Assembly: GCF_013373065.1 (NCBI RefSeq) | Contig: NZ_JABXIN010000022.1 | Coordinates: 1 to 64,000, forward strand | DNA: 64,000 nucleotides | Direction of reading: 5' to 3' | From: Algoriphagus sp. | Lineage (GTDB): Bacteria; Bacteroidota; Bacteroidia; Cytophagales; Cyclobacteriaceae | Part shown: in pieces, positions 18,353 to 27,376 of the stretch | Layout of the letters: each line of letters opens with the position of its first letter | Position numbering within the stretch: the first letter of the stretch is position 1 | The notes under the pieces: model-generated | The model's input: the letters and a program-made list of their open reading frames with translations, nothing else | What the model was told of the DNA's origin: nothing | Databases searched by the model: none | Made by a program: the position numbers and the translations under genes

Positions 18353-18970
18353 TTATTTATAATCTTCTAAAGCCAATTTTTGTTGGCAAAAATCATATTC
18401 ACGCTGCTCATTTGAGCAAACAATCAGAATTCGATTCAATTGATAGCTTTCTACAAGTTTTTGATACCAAGCGATTCCTTTTTTATCGAGGTTAGATGTT
18501 GGTTCGTCAAGAAAAATCACATCCGATTTGGATAGTAAAGCAAGGGCCAGCTTCAGCCTTTGCTTCATTCCAGAAGAAAACTGGGAGACGAATTTCCCAT
18601 GATGCTCTTTTAAGTAAACCAATTCGAGAATTTCTTGTATAGAAATACCTTTAATTGGCTTTTTAAACTTAAAGTGGAAATCCAGTAATTCGGAGAGTGT
18701 GAATTCTTCCGGTAGCTCCAAGTAAGGCGCAGCTATACTTAGATGCTTAAACCAATCCGATTCTTCTATTCCTTTTCCTTCAATTGAAAATTCGATCTTT
18801 CCAGAAGTCAAAGGGATGGAGCCTGTTAGGCATTTCAATAAGGTTGATTTACCGGAACCATTGCTCCCCGTAATCGCTAAAGAATCACCGGACTCCAATT
18901 GGATCGAAAGATTTTTGAAAATCCATTCGTATTGGAAGCGTTTTGAAGCTGCTTCTACTCGGATTTTCAT
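18353..18970 (-). CDS. ABC transporter ATP-binding protein
   Basis: A 205-aa ATPase. Walker A is GSNGSGKST near residue 37, the signature is FSSGMKQRLKLA near 130, and Walker B is VIFLDEPTSNLD. The small size and signature resemble CcmA-type or simple export ATPases. No permease gene is adjacent. The gene starts five bases after lpxA and is probably co-transcribed with it. Its transported substrate cannot be told from sequence. Confidence 0.88.
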   Translation of the reverse strand: MKIRVEAASKRFQYEWIFKNLSIQLESGDSLAITGSNGSGKSTLLKCLTGSIPLTSGKIEFSIEGKGIEESDWFKHLSIAAPYLELPEEFTLSELLDFHFKFKKPIKGISIQEILELVYLKEHHGKFVSQFSSGMKQRLKLALALLSKSDVIFLDEPTSNLDKKGIAWYQKLVESYQLNRILIVCSNEQREYDFCQQKLALEDYK

Positions 18971-18975
18971 GCAAA

Positions 18976-19755
18976 TTAGTTAATATAACCCTTCATGACC
19001 CCTCTTTCTGAAGAGCGGATGAAGTTTAAGATTTCATCTCGTTCCTTCGTCGCAGGTAAATTGACCTCAATTTCTTCTAGTGCTCTTGAATTATTCATGC
19101 TATTCAAGAAAAGATACCGGTATACTTCCTGAATATGGGAGATCGTTTCTGAGGTAAAACCTCTTCTTCTTAAACCTAGCGAATTGACACCCGCATAGGA
19201 AAGAGGTTCTCGTGCAGCTTTTGTAAAAGGAGGCACATCTTTCCGAACCAAAGAACCTCCAGAAATCATGGCATGCATTCCGATTTTCACAAATTGATGA
19301 ATCGCACTTGATCCGCCAACAATTGCCCAGTCATCGATGGAAACGTGTCCTGCAATCTGAACGGAGTTTGCAATGATAACATTGCTACCAATCACACAAT
19401 CGTGAGCTATATGTACATAGGCCATCAGTAAACAATTACTTCCCACGACAGTGGTCTGCTTATCGACAGTTCCTCTACTGATTGTTACACATTCCCGAAT
19501 GGTGGTATTGTCTCCGATGACTACGGTTGATTCTTCACCTTGAAACTTTAAATCCTGCGGAATCCCGGCAATTACTGCTCCGGGGAAAATTTTGCATTTT
19601 TTCCCAATGCGGGCACCTGGGAAAATAGTAACGTTCGGTCCAATCCAAGTATCATCCCCAATGATTACATCCTCATGGATCATGGTGAAGGGATCGATCT
19701 TCACGTTTTTGCCGATCTTGGCATCCGGGCTGACGTGTGCAAGTGGACTAATCAT
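18976..19755 (-). CDS. lpxA: UDP-N-acetylglucosamine acyltransferase
   Basis: A 259-aa left-handed beta-helix protein made of hexapeptide repeats, with the LpxA pattern IAHDCVIGSNVIIANSVQIAGHV containing the catalytic His. The C-terminal LNSLGLRRRGF helix region is diagnostic. LpxA makes the first step of lipid A synthesis, transferring a 3-hydroxyacyl chain from ACP to UDP-GlcNAc. Its ATG overlaps the lpxC-fabZ stop. Confidence 0.97.
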   Translation of the reverse strand: MISPLAHVSPDAKIGKNVKIDPFTMIHEDVIIGDDTWIGPNVTIFPGARIGKKCKIFPGAVIAGIPQDLKFQGEESTVVIGDNTTIRECVTISRGTVDKQTTVVGSNCLLMAYVHIAHDCVIGSNVIIANSVQIAGHVSIDDWAIVGGSSAIHQFVKIGMHAMISGGSLVRKDVPPFTKAAREPLSYAGVNSLGLRRRGFTSETISHIQEVYRYLFLNSMNNSRALEEIEVNLPATKERDEILNFIRSSERGVMKGYIN

Positions 19756-21146
19756 GATTCCTTTCGAGTTATACTAGCTGTCATCACTGCTTCGCAAACG
19801 AGCGTGTTACCTACATAGGCTTCCCCTTTCATTTTTGCGATTCCACGTCGGATTGGAGCCAGTAGTTCACATTTAAATATGAGTGTATCCCCAGGAAGGA
19901 CCATTTTTCTGAATTTACAGTTTTCAATGCCTAAGAAGTAGGTCCAATAGTTTTCAGGATCGTCTACGGTACTTAGGACCAAAATCCCTCCTGTTTGAGC
20001 CATTGCTTCCACTTGTAACACTCCGGGCATTACTGGGTTTCCTGGAAAATGCCCCAAAAAGAATGGTTCATTCATGGTGACATTCTTCACGCCAGCGACT
20101 ACAGTATCATCCAAGTAGATGACTTTGTCTAAAAGTTGGAATGGATATCGATGAGGAAGGATGTTGCTGATTTGATTAATATCCATTACCGGTGGCAGCT
20201 TTGGATCATAGTAGGGAATATGGGAAGAGGAGGATTTCTCCATTGCTCGCTTGATCTTTTTAGCAAATGCCACATTCGCTGCATGTCCAGGCCTTGCCGC
20301 CAAAATCTGAGCTTTTAATGGTCTCCCAACTAAAGCCAAATCGCCTACCACGTCCAATAATTTGTGTCTGGCAGGTTCATTACGGTATCGTAGGTCTACG
20401 TTGTTTAAGATTCCCTCTTTTTTGACTTCCACATGAGGTTTGTTGAACATCTTTGCGAGATGCTGCAATTCCTCTTTTTCAACGACGCGATCGACTACCA
20501 CAATCGCATTGTTTAAATCTCCCCCTTTGATTAGGTTAGAATTATAAAGCATTTCCAATTCGTGTAGAAAACAAAAAGTTCTACAAGAAGCGATTTCAGA
20601 TTTGAATTGGCTGATATCTGTAATGGATGCATGTTGACTTCCTAATACTGGAGAATTATAATCCACCATTACAGTCACTCGGTAATTATCCGTAGGAAGC
20701 GCGACCATCTCAACTTCACGAGATGAATCTTTGTACTGAATGCTTTCCTGAACTTCAAAAAATCGTCGAAGGGCATTTTGTTCTTCCAAGCCAGCTTCTT
20801 CCAAAACTTCAATAAACTGAATGGAAGATCCGTCCATAATCGGAGGTTCAGGCCCATCCAATTGGATCAATACATTGTCTATTTCCAACCCAACTAAGGC
20901 TGCCAATACATGTTCGACAGTATAAACCCGGGCACCGTTTTGCTCTAGGGTAGTTCCGCGTGAAACGTCAACCACCAAGTCGCAGTCTGCATCCACCGTA
21001 GGTCTGCCTTCAAGGTCAACTCGCTGAAATTTGATGCCGTGGTTAGGAGGGGCAGGTAGAAAAGTCATATTGGAAATCACACCAGTATGTAGGCCCACAC
21101 CGGAAAGTTCCACCTGTTTTTTTATAGTATGCTGTTTTACTTTCAT
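19752..21146 (-). CDS. lpxC-fabZ: LpxC-FabZ fusion: UDP-3-O-acyl-GlcNAc deacetylase / 3-hydroxyacyl-ACP dehydratase
   Basis: A 464-aa bifunctional protein. Residues 1 to about 300 are LpxC, with the YTVEHVLAAL zinc-ligand motif near 78 and the late HKLLDVVGDLALVG motif. From about 320 it is FabZ: NILPHRYPFQLLDKV and LGHFPGNPVMPGVLQVEAMAQ. LpxC commits UDP-GlcNAc to lipid A, while FabZ takes 3-hydroxyacyl-ACP to fatty acids, so the fusion ties the two fates of the shared precursor. The fusion is usual in Bacteroidota. Confidence 0.97.
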   Translation of the reverse strand: MKVKQHTIKKQVELSGVGLHTGVISNMTFLPAPPNHGIKFQRVDLEGRPTVDADCDLVVDVSRGTTLEQNGARVYTVEHVLAALVGLEIDNVLIQLDGPEPPIMDGSSIQFIEVLEEAGLEEQNALRRFFEVQESIQYKDSSREVEMVALPTDNYRVTVMVDYNSPVLGSQHASITDISQFKSEIASCRTFCFLHELEMLYNSNLIKGGDLNNAIVVVDRVVEKEELQHLAKMFNKPHVEVKKEGILNNVDLRYRNEPARHKLLDVVGDLALVGRPLKAQILAARPGHAANVAFAKKIKRAMEKSSSSHIPYYDPKLPPVMDINQISNILPHRYPFQLLDKVIYLDDTVVAGVKNVTMNEPFFLGHFPGNPVMPGVLQVEAMAQTGGILVLSTVDDPENYWTYFLGIENCKFRKMVLPGDTLIFKCELLAPIRRGIAKMKGEAYVGNTLVCEAVMTASITRKES

Positions 21147-21184
21147 TTGTTAATCAACCAATTGGATTGTGTTGGGCCGCAAAA

Positions 21185-22207
21185 TTAAGGCTTTTTTTCG
21201 AGTTCTTTGATTCGGCTTTCCAAGTCCTCCAGATTTTTGAAGATTGAGTAGGATTTTAAAAAGTGCTTCATCTCCAAACCGATGTATCCGAAAATGGTCT
21301 GTCCAGGTTTTTTGATCGACTTACTTATACCCGTATTCGCACCAATTGTGGTGTTATCAGCAATTTTCAAATGACCGACTATCCCAGCTTTGCCGGCAAT
21401 AACACAGTTTTTACCTATTTCAGTGGATCCAGAAATTCCAGTCTGAGAAGCGATTACTGTATTTTCACCAACAATTACATTGTGGGCTATTTGAACCAAA
21501 TTATCAATTTTTGCACCCTTGCGGATGATGGTTGATCCCATGGTAGCACAATCCACGGTGGTATTTGCGCCTATACTAACCCAATCTTCCAAGATCACAT
21601 TTCCGATTTGAGGAATCGCTTTATATGAGCCATCCTCCTGAGGTGCAAAACCAAAACCGTCGGAGCCAATTACTACTCCCGGATGAATCTCGCAGTGGTT
21701 TCCAATGATTGTTCCATCACATATTTTTGCTCCTGCATGGATGATGCAATGGTCCCCGATTTTTACCTGATTTCCGATAAAGGCATGGGGGTGGATCTTC
21801 ACTTGATTTCCGATTTGTGAATTCTTCCCAATGTAGGAAAATGCTCCTCGGTAATGACCTTCCCCAATTTGACTGCTCGGATCCATGTAGCTAGGTTCTT
21901 CTACCCCTTGGAAGGAGGCTTTTGTGAATTGTGAATAGGTTTCAAGGATCTGAGTAAAGCTGGAATAAGCATCTTTTACCCTTATGAGATTGGTTTGATA
22001 GGGTTTATTTGGCTGGAATCCTTCTGATATGATTACTGCTGAAGCAGCGGTTTGGTATAAGTAGGGTTCGTATTTTTCATTTGCCAAAAAACTGATTCCC
22101 CCGGGTTTTCCTTCCTGTATTTTGTCCAGTCGATTTACTGTGACGTTTTCGTCTCCTTCTACTTTGCCGCCGAGGAGATCAGCGAGTTGCCTTAAGGTGA
22201 ATTCCAT
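21185..22207 (-). CDS. lpxD: UDP-3-O-(3-hydroxyacyl)glucosamine N-acyltransferase
   Basis: A 340-aa protein. The N-terminal uridine-binding domain (about 1-100) is followed by hexapeptide repeats forming a beta-helix, with VQIAHNVIVGENTVIASQTGISGS holding the catalytic His. It adds the N-linked acyl chain in lipid A synthesis. It precedes lpxC-fabZ on the same strand by 38 bases and follows the HD gene by 23 bases. Confidence 0.96.
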   Translation of the reverse strand: MEFTLRQLADLLGGKVEGDENVTVNRLDKIQEGKPGGISFLANEKYEPYLYQTAASAVIISEGFQPNKPYQTNLIRVKDAYSSFTQILETYSQFTKASFQGVEEPSYMDPSSQIGEGHYRGAFSYIGKNSQIGNQVKIHPHAFIGNQVKIGDHCIIHAGAKICDGTIIGNHCEIHPGVVIGSDGFGFAPQEDGSYKAIPQIGNVILEDWVSIGANTTVDCATMGSTIIRKGAKIDNLVQIAHNVIVGENTVIASQTGISGSTEIGKNCVIAGKAGIVGHLKIADNTTIGANTGISKSIKKPGQTIFGYIGLEMKHFLKSYSIFKNLEDLESRIKELEKKP

Positions 22208-22230
22208 ACAGCAAATTTGGGTTTAGTGAT

Positions 22231-23454
22231 CTAAATTAGGTTTTTGGCTTTACATATGTAGTATTTCTTCACGATTTTACTCATGATTTTGATGTTTGGC
22301 AGGTCAGCTGCTTGAGCCACATCCACTACATTGCCTTTTTTAGTTAAAATAGAAATCCGATCTTTTGCCAGGTAACCATAGTTGCTTAGGGAGCCACTTG
22401 AAAAGAAATAATTCAGATCCTTTTCAGGGATTCCTAATTTTTGTATAGTTTTTAATCGAGAAGCTTCCAATGCATCTTCCTCAAAAGGGTCATTGCTAAG
22501 TTGAATTTTAAAAAGGTTCCGAGTTAAAAACATGGTGGATATATTTCTGAGTACGTAATCTTCAGATTTTTTCCAAAGCTTGATGGCTCCCCAAATATCA
22601 AAATCGTCCAGTTCCAAGAAGATCTTCAACAATGCTGGATTTCCTTCGAAATCAGCCAATTGTAAGTTGTTTTCTAATAAAAAATTAAATTCGTCTGAAA
22701 CAGGAAAGGAAACGCCTGTTGATTTTAGGTCTTTTGCTCGCTGGATCAGATTAATTAGCATTTTCTCCGCACTGACAGTCGTTTTGTGGAGGTAAACCTG
22801 CCAGTACATCAACCTTCTTGCACTCAGGAAATTCTCAATGGAATAGATTCCCTTTTCCTCAATTACGATTTGATCATTTTTCACATCCATCATTTTGATG
22901 ATGCGATCAGCTCCGATAGTACCTTCTGAAACCCCAGTAAAAAAGCAATCCCTTTGTAAGTAATCTAATCGGTCAATATCTAACTGACTCGATACCAATT
23001 GATGGAAAAATTTCCGTTCGTATTGATTTTTGAAAATTTTCAAAGCCAAATCCAATTCTCCACTCACTTCTTGATTCAATAGATCAATGATCATCAGGGA
23101 GAGTTTTTCATGGGGAACCCCTTTTAGCAGGCTGTATTCCAGCGCATGGGAAAAGGGTCCATGACCGATATCGTGCAAAAGAATGGCTATCAATGCCGCT
23201 TCGAATTCTTTGTCGCTGATTTCTGTTCCTTTATTACGGAGATTTTCCAATGTGATCTGCATAAGGTGCATTGCGCCCAAGGCATGATGGAATCGGGTAT
23301 GCAAGGCGCCTGGGTATACGAAGTCTGTCAAACCTAATTGCTTGATCCGGCGTAATCTCTGGAAGTAAGGGTGGTCAATGATCTCAAAAATCAATTCACT
23401 CGGAATCGTGATAAAACCATAAACGGGATCATTGAGTATTTTCTGGCTTTTCAA
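22231..23454 (-). CDS. HD domain phosphohydrolase (dNTPase-like)
   Basis: A 407-aa protein with an HD motif: RFHHALGAMHLM, then AILLHDIGHGPFSHALE near residues 90-110, and DIDRLDYLQRD further on. This pattern is that of the SAMHD1/dGTPase-related HD family, which usually hydrolyses dNTPs; the substrate here is unknown. The start appears to be TTG at 23454: there is no in-frame ATG before an upstream stop at about 23470, and the following residues match the family N-terminus. It heads the lpxD-lpxC-lpxA gene string. Confidence 0.9.
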   Translation of the reverse strand: MKSQKILNDPVYGFITIPSELIFEIIDHPYFQRLRRIKQLGLTDFVYPGALHTRFHHALGAMHLMQITLENLRNKGTEISDKEFEAALIAILLHDIGHGPFSHALEYSLLKGVPHEKLSLMIIDLLNQEVSGELDLALKIFKNQYERKFFHQLVSSQLDIDRLDYLQRDCFFTGVSEGTIGADRIIKMMDVKNDQIVIEEKGIYSIENFLSARRLMYWQVYLHKTTVSAEKMLINLIQRAKDLKSTGVSFPVSDEFNFLLENNLQLADFEGNPALLKIFLELDDFDIWGAIKLWKKSEDYVLRNISTMFLTRNLFKIQLSNDPFEEDALEASRLKTIQKLGIPEKDLNYFFSSGSLSNYGYLAKDRISILTKKGNVVDVAQAADLPNIKIMSKIVKKYYICKAKNLI

Positions 23455-23512
23455 GGAGGCCTGTTTTGTTTACCCAAAAGTAATTATAATTTTAAAAGAA
23501 TCAGAAATCGGT

Positions 23513-25069
23513 ATGTCTCAAAAAGCACGCATCCTCTGGGCAGATGATGAAATAGATTTGCTCAAGCCACATATATTATTCTTAGAACAAAAAGGCTATG
23601 AAATAACCACAGTCAATTCTGGGGTAGATGCCATTGAAGAAATAGAAAAGGAGTCTTTTGACTTGGTTTTTTTGGATGAGATGATGCCGGGGATGACTGG
23701 ACTGGAAACACTCCAACAGATCAAACAGATCAAACCTCAGATTCCGGTGGTGATGATCACCAAAAGTGAGGAGGAGCAAATCATGAATGACGCGATTGGA
23801 GGAAAGATAGCCGATTACTTGATTAAACCACTGAATCCCAGTCAAATATGGCTTTCTGTAAAAAAAATCTTACAGAATAGGCAATTAATTGAAGAAAAAA
23901 CCACGCTGAGTTATCAGCAGGACTTCATGAATATCAGTATGTCTTTGGGGGAAGCCGAGGATCATGAAGATTGGTCGACTATCTATAAAAAACTCACGTA
24001 TTGGGAGCTTCAAATCGACCAGACTGAGAATAAGAGTATGCAAGAGGTTCTTGAAACCCAAAAAACCGAGGCAAATTCGAATTTTGCCCGATTTATCAAA
24101 AAGGAATACATCCATTGGATGGATGAACGAAATGCTGAAAAGCCCTTACTTTCTCATCAGGTAATGCGAAAAAAAGTATTTCCACGAATCAAAAATGGAA
24201 CACCCTTATTTTTCATTGTTATTGATAATTTGAGGCTGGACCAGTGGGAGGACGTGGAGCCATTGTTGACTCCTTATTTTACCATCCAAGAGAAAGAAAC
24301 CTATTACAGTATTCTGCCCACCACAACCGCTTTTGCAAGGAATGCGCTTTTCAGCGGAATGATGCCTTTGGATATGGCCCGTTTTTATCCTCAATATTGG
24401 GAAAACGAGGATTCAGATGAAGGGAAAAATAATTATGAGGAGGAGTGGTTGAAAATCAATCTCGAAAAGAATCGCCTCAATTGTAAATTTTCCTATACAA
24501 AAATCCTTCAAGCCAATCAGGGGAAAAGTGCCTTAGACCAATTTCATAACATGCTCCAAAATGACCTGAATGTATTGGTCTATAATTTTGTGGATATGGT
24601 TTCTCATGCCCGAACAGATATGAAAATGATCCGGGAATTGGCACCTGACGAATCAGCCTATCGATCCTTAACCAGGAGTTGGTTTGAGCATTCCACACTT
24701 TTTGAAATGCTCAAAAAAATACAGCAAGCTGGAGCTGAAGTAATTATTACAACAGACCATGGTACGAAACGGGTGAATAAACCTTATCGGATTATTGGGG
24801 ATAAAAATGTAACGACAAACCTTCGCTATAAACAGGGTAAAAACCTGAGTTTTGAACCTGGAAAAGTATTTGAGATTTCAAAACCCGAAGAGGCAAAACT
24901 TCCTCGACTGAATGTTTCCAGTACGTATGTCTTTGCTGTTGAGGATTATTTTTTCGCCTATCCCAACAATTATAATTACTATGTCAACTATTACAAGGAC
25001 ACTTTCCAACACGGTGGTGTATCTTTGGAGGAAATGATTGTTCCTTTTCTATATCTGAGACCAAAATAG
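23513..25069 (+). CDS. porX: PorX: response regulator with PglZ-type phosphatase domain
   Basis: A 518-aa protein, the length expected for PorX. The N-terminal receiver has DDE at the start and phospho-acceptor Asp in FLDEMMPG near residue 55. A helical linker precedes an alkaline-phosphatase-superfamily PglZ domain with DNLRLDQWED near 239 and TTDHGTKR near 415. PorX regulates type IX secretion genes together with the kinase PorY and the sigma factor SigP in Porphyromonas, and acts on nucleotide oligomers. The frame opens earlier at 23432, but ATG 23513 gives the normal N-terminus. No porY is adjacent. Confidence 0.95.
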   Translation: MSQKARILWADDEIDLLKPHILFLEQKGYEITTVNSGVDAIEEIEKESFDLVFLDEMMPGMTGLETLQQIKQIKPQIPVVMITKSEEEQIMNDAIGGKIADYLIKPLNPSQIWLSVKKILQNRQLIEEKTTLSYQQDFMNISMSLGEAEDHEDWSTIYKKLTYWELQIDQTENKSMQEVLETQKTEANSNFARFIKKEYIHWMDERNAEKPLLSHQVMRKKVFPRIKNGTPLFFIVIDNLRLDQWEDVEPLLTPYFTIQEKETYYSILPTTTAFARNALFSGMMPLDMARFYPQYWENEDSDEGKNNYEEEWLKINLEKNRLNCKFSYTKILQANQGKSALDQFHNMLQNDLNVLVYNFVDMVSHARTDMKMIRELAPDESAYRSLTRSWFEHSTLFEMLKKIQQAGAEVIITTDHGTKRVNKPYRIIGDKNVTTNLRYKQGKNLSFEPGKVFEISKPEEAKLPRLNVSSTYVFAVEDYFFAYPNNYNYYVNYYKDTFQHGGVSLEEMIVPFLYLRPK

Positions 25070-25075
25070 AGAGCC

Positions 25076-25504
25076 TTGATATCAAGAGTATATGAATTGA
25101 AGGACTTAGAAGAAATTGCTCAATGGCTTATTGAGGAAGCTTCTGAGGAGAAAATTTGGGTGTTCCAAGGTGAAATGGGTGCGGGTAAAACTACCTTGAT
25201 TCGTATGATTGCCGATAAAATGGGTTTAGTGGATGAAGTCAGTAGTCCTACGTTTTCACTGGTTAACCATTATGAAACTCAAACTGGAGAATCGATCTAT
25301 CATTTTGATTTTTATCGATTAGAAGATCCTGATGAAGCTTTGGATATCGGAATAGAAGAGTATTTTTATAGTGGAAATTATTGCTGGATTGAATGGCCTG
25401 AAAAACTCGGAGCGTATATCCCGGAACATTTTCTACATGTAAAAATTGAGTATCAGAGCCCATCAAGCCGAAAAATCACTTTAGAACATTTCCAAGATGC
25501 CTAA
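25076..25504 (+). CDS. tsaE: tRNA threonylcarbamoyladenosine biosynthesis ATPase TsaE
   Basis: A 142-aa protein with Walker A GEMGAGKTT near residue 35, SPTFSLVNHYE, and FDFYRLEDPDEALDIGIEEY, all typical of TsaE. It works with TsaB and TsaD to make t6A37 in tRNAs. The start looks like TTG at 25076, since no ATG lies between the porX stop and the Walker A motif. It overlaps ald by eight bases and follows porX by six. Confidence 0.95.
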   Translation: MISRVYELKDLEEIAQWLIEEASEEKIWVFQGEMGAGKTTLIRMIADKMGLVDEVSSPTFSLVNHYETQTGESIYHFDFYRLEDPDEALDIGIEEYFYSGNYCWIEWPEKLGAYIPEHFLHVKIEYQSPSSRKITLEHFQDA

Positions 25505-26708
25505 CGAAATCAAAGAAATTGCAGCTGCTGGCCTTCTTCCAAAGGAAGCTCCCGCGGTGGTTCAAAAAGGAAAACGTTCCATCACTATTGGCATTCCTAA
25601 AGAAAAATCTTCGGAAGAGCGACGGGTAGTGTTAACACCGGAGGCAGTAGGGCTTTTGACTAATAATGGTCTGGGAGTGGTCGTCGAAACAGGTGCTGGT
25701 AAAGCCTCGAAATTTTCAGATCAGGATTACTCAGATGCAGGTGCCAAGGTGGTTTATTCTCATGAAGAAGCTCTCAAGGCTCAAATCGTTCTAAAAGTTG
25801 ATGCCCCTGATTTATCAGAAATCGATAAAATGAATCCCGGAAGCTGTTTGATTTCTGCTTTGCAGATTGGAAGACAAACTCGGGAATTTATAGAAGCCCT
25901 CAATGCCAAAAAGATTACTGCCATTGCATTTGAATACTTAGAAGATAAGGTAGGAGGGATGCCTGTTGTTCGGGCTATGTCGGAGATTGCTGGCAGTACA
26001 GTGATGCTTATAGCGGCTGAGTACCTTTCGAGTGTTAACGATGGCAAAGGACTAATAATGGGAGGAGTGACTGGGGTGCCTCCGACGCAGGTAGTCATCA
26101 TTGGTGCTGGAACTGTGGCAGAATATGCCGCTCGGACTGCGTTAGGTTTGGGAGCAAATATCAAAGTATTCGACAATCATATTTACAAATTACGGAGGTT
26201 GAAGCAGTTGCTAGGACAGCAGATATATACTTCAACCATTGATAATTTGACCCTGACTCAGGCGCTAGCTGAGGCAGATGTGGTAATTGGTGCGCTTCGT
26301 GCCGAAAAAGGCAGGAATAAGATCGTGGTTAATGAGGAGATGGTGGCCAATATGATGCATGGAAGCATAATCATTGACGTGGGAATCGATCAGGGTGGTT
26401 GTATTGAAACAGCTCGGATGACTACCCACGAAGATCCTATCTATTTTGTACACGATATAATCCATTATTGTGTACCCAATATTGCCTCCAGAGTTTCCCG
26501 TACAGCCTCCTATTCCTTATCAAATATTTTTACACCCATCATTTTGCAAATGGCGGATTTGGGAGGAGCAGAGGAGATGATTTTTAATTACCGCTGGTTC
26601 CTGAGGGGAGTATATACGTATAGAGGAAGTCTAACCAATGCCTATTTGGCTAGGAAATTCGACCTAACCCACAAAGAGTTACAATTGCTGTTGGCAGCTC
26701 GGTATTGA
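25497..26708 (+). CDS. ald: Alanine dehydrogenase
   Basis: A 403-aa protein of the alanine dehydrogenase/PNT family. It has the N-terminal GIPKEKSSEERRVVLTPEA motif, the NAD site VVIIGAGTVAEYAAR near residue 204, and the late HDIIHYCVPNIASRVSRTASYSLSN motif. It is about 30 residues longer than the classical enzyme because of an N-terminal extension, a form seen in Bacteroidota. It interconverts alanine and pyruvate with NAD. It forms an operon with porX and tsaE. Confidence 0.92.
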   Translation: MPNEIKEIAAAGLLPKEAPAVVQKGKRSITIGIPKEKSSEERRVVLTPEAVGLLTNNGLGVVVETGAGKASKFSDQDYSDAGAKVVYSHEEALKAQIVLKVDAPDLSEIDKMNPGSCLISALQIGRQTREFIEALNAKKITAIAFEYLEDKVGGMPVVRAMSEIAGSTVMLIAAEYLSSVNDGKGLIMGGVTGVPPTQVVIIGAGTVAEYAARTALGLGANIKVFDNHIYKLRRLKQLLGQQIYTSTIDNLTLTQALAEADVVIGALRAEKGRNKIVVNEEMVANMMHGSIIIDVGIDQGGCIETARMTTHEDPIYFVHDIIHYCVPNIASRVSRTASYSLSNIFTPIILQMADLGGAEEMIFNYRWFLRGVYTYRGSLTNAYLARKFDLTHKELQLLLAARY

Positions 26709-26709
26709 T

Positions 26710-27183
26710 TTAGGAAAGCAAATTTTGTCTCAATAAAAACTCCAATTGCTCATTGGCTTTGATCAAAGCTTGCGTCAGGCGTTCGTTTTCTCTACGAAGT
26801 GAAAAAACTTCGTAAGCATTTTTGATCACAGTTCGTAAGTAATCTTCCTCCCAAGGTTTGGTAAGATAATGGTATACCTGACCTTTATTAATTGCATCAA
26901 TTACGGCTTGAATGTCCGTATACCCAGTTAATAAAATTCGAATAGGGCTTGGGTGAATTGGGATAATGGATTCTAAAAATTCCACACCTGTTTGCTCAGG
27001 CATCCGTTGATCTGTGATGATAATTTCAATATCCTCTTTTTCCAGAATTTCACGGCCTTCCTGGGCAGAAATAGCTAAAAAGATCTTATAATCTCTTCTG
27101 AAAGTGGCCTTAAATGCTTGAAGATTATTTTCTTCATCATCCACATAAAGAATTTTGATTTTTTCTTCTTTCTTGTCTTCCAT
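26710..27183 (-). CDS. Stand-alone response regulator receiver with C-terminal coiled tail
   Basis: A 157-aa protein. ATG 27183 is preferred over a TTG four codons upstream. The receiver has ILYVDDEENN, phospho-acceptor Asp in ITDQRMPEQTG near residue 57, and the conserved Lys in LTKPWEED. The last 35 residues form a short coiled helix (RRENERLTQALIKANEQLEFLL). There is no output domain. Its receiver is very similar to that of the hybrid at 32427-33518, so the two are paralogues on either side of the same cassette. Convergent with ald, one base apart. Confidence 0.88.
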   Translation of the reverse strand: MEDKKEEKIKILYVDDEENNLQAFKATFRRDYKIFLAISAQEGREILEKEDIEIIITDQRMPEQTGVEFLESIIPIHPSPIRILLTGYTDIQAVIDAINKGQVYHYLTKPWEEDYLRTVIKNAYEVFSLRRENERLTQALIKANEQLEFLLRQNLLS

Positions 27184-27312
27184 TTCTAAGCCCAACAGGG
27201 TACGAATTAAAATTTCCCCAAATAATTATTTTTTCTTGTCAAAAACAAACGGCGACAGTTTTTCATTTTCCCTTTTTAGTTTATCAATTAACATTTAAAA
27301 TTAAATTAGAAA

Positions 27313-27346
27313 TTGATTTGAGAATCAAAATCAAAAACTAACTTTA
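27313..27346 (+). promoter_or_regulatory. Candidate promoter and palindromic operator of the ThiF/nitroreductase operon
   Basis: TTTG at 27317-27320 and TAACTTTA at 27339-27346 are spaced 18 bases apart, close to the Bacteroidota -33/-7 pattern (last base of -7 differs). The -33 lies inside a perfect palindrome TTGATTTGAGAATCAA (27313-27328). A protein bound there would overlap the promoter. Confidence 0.4.
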
Positions 27347-27376
27347 CCTTGCATATCACCCATTTATGCTCAATTC

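Noticed and set aside
19752..21146. lpxC-fabZ fusion as a novelty
   Set aside because: The fusion is the normal arrangement in Bacteroidota.
23432..23512. Upstream extension of porX
   Set aside because: It overlaps the start of the divergent HD gene and adds residues not seen in PorX; ATG 23513 gives the 518-aa family length.
27313..27328. Palindrome considered as a fourth FNR-type site
   Set aside because: TTGAT and ATCAA are separated by six bases instead of four, so the geometry is wrong for FNR/CRP.
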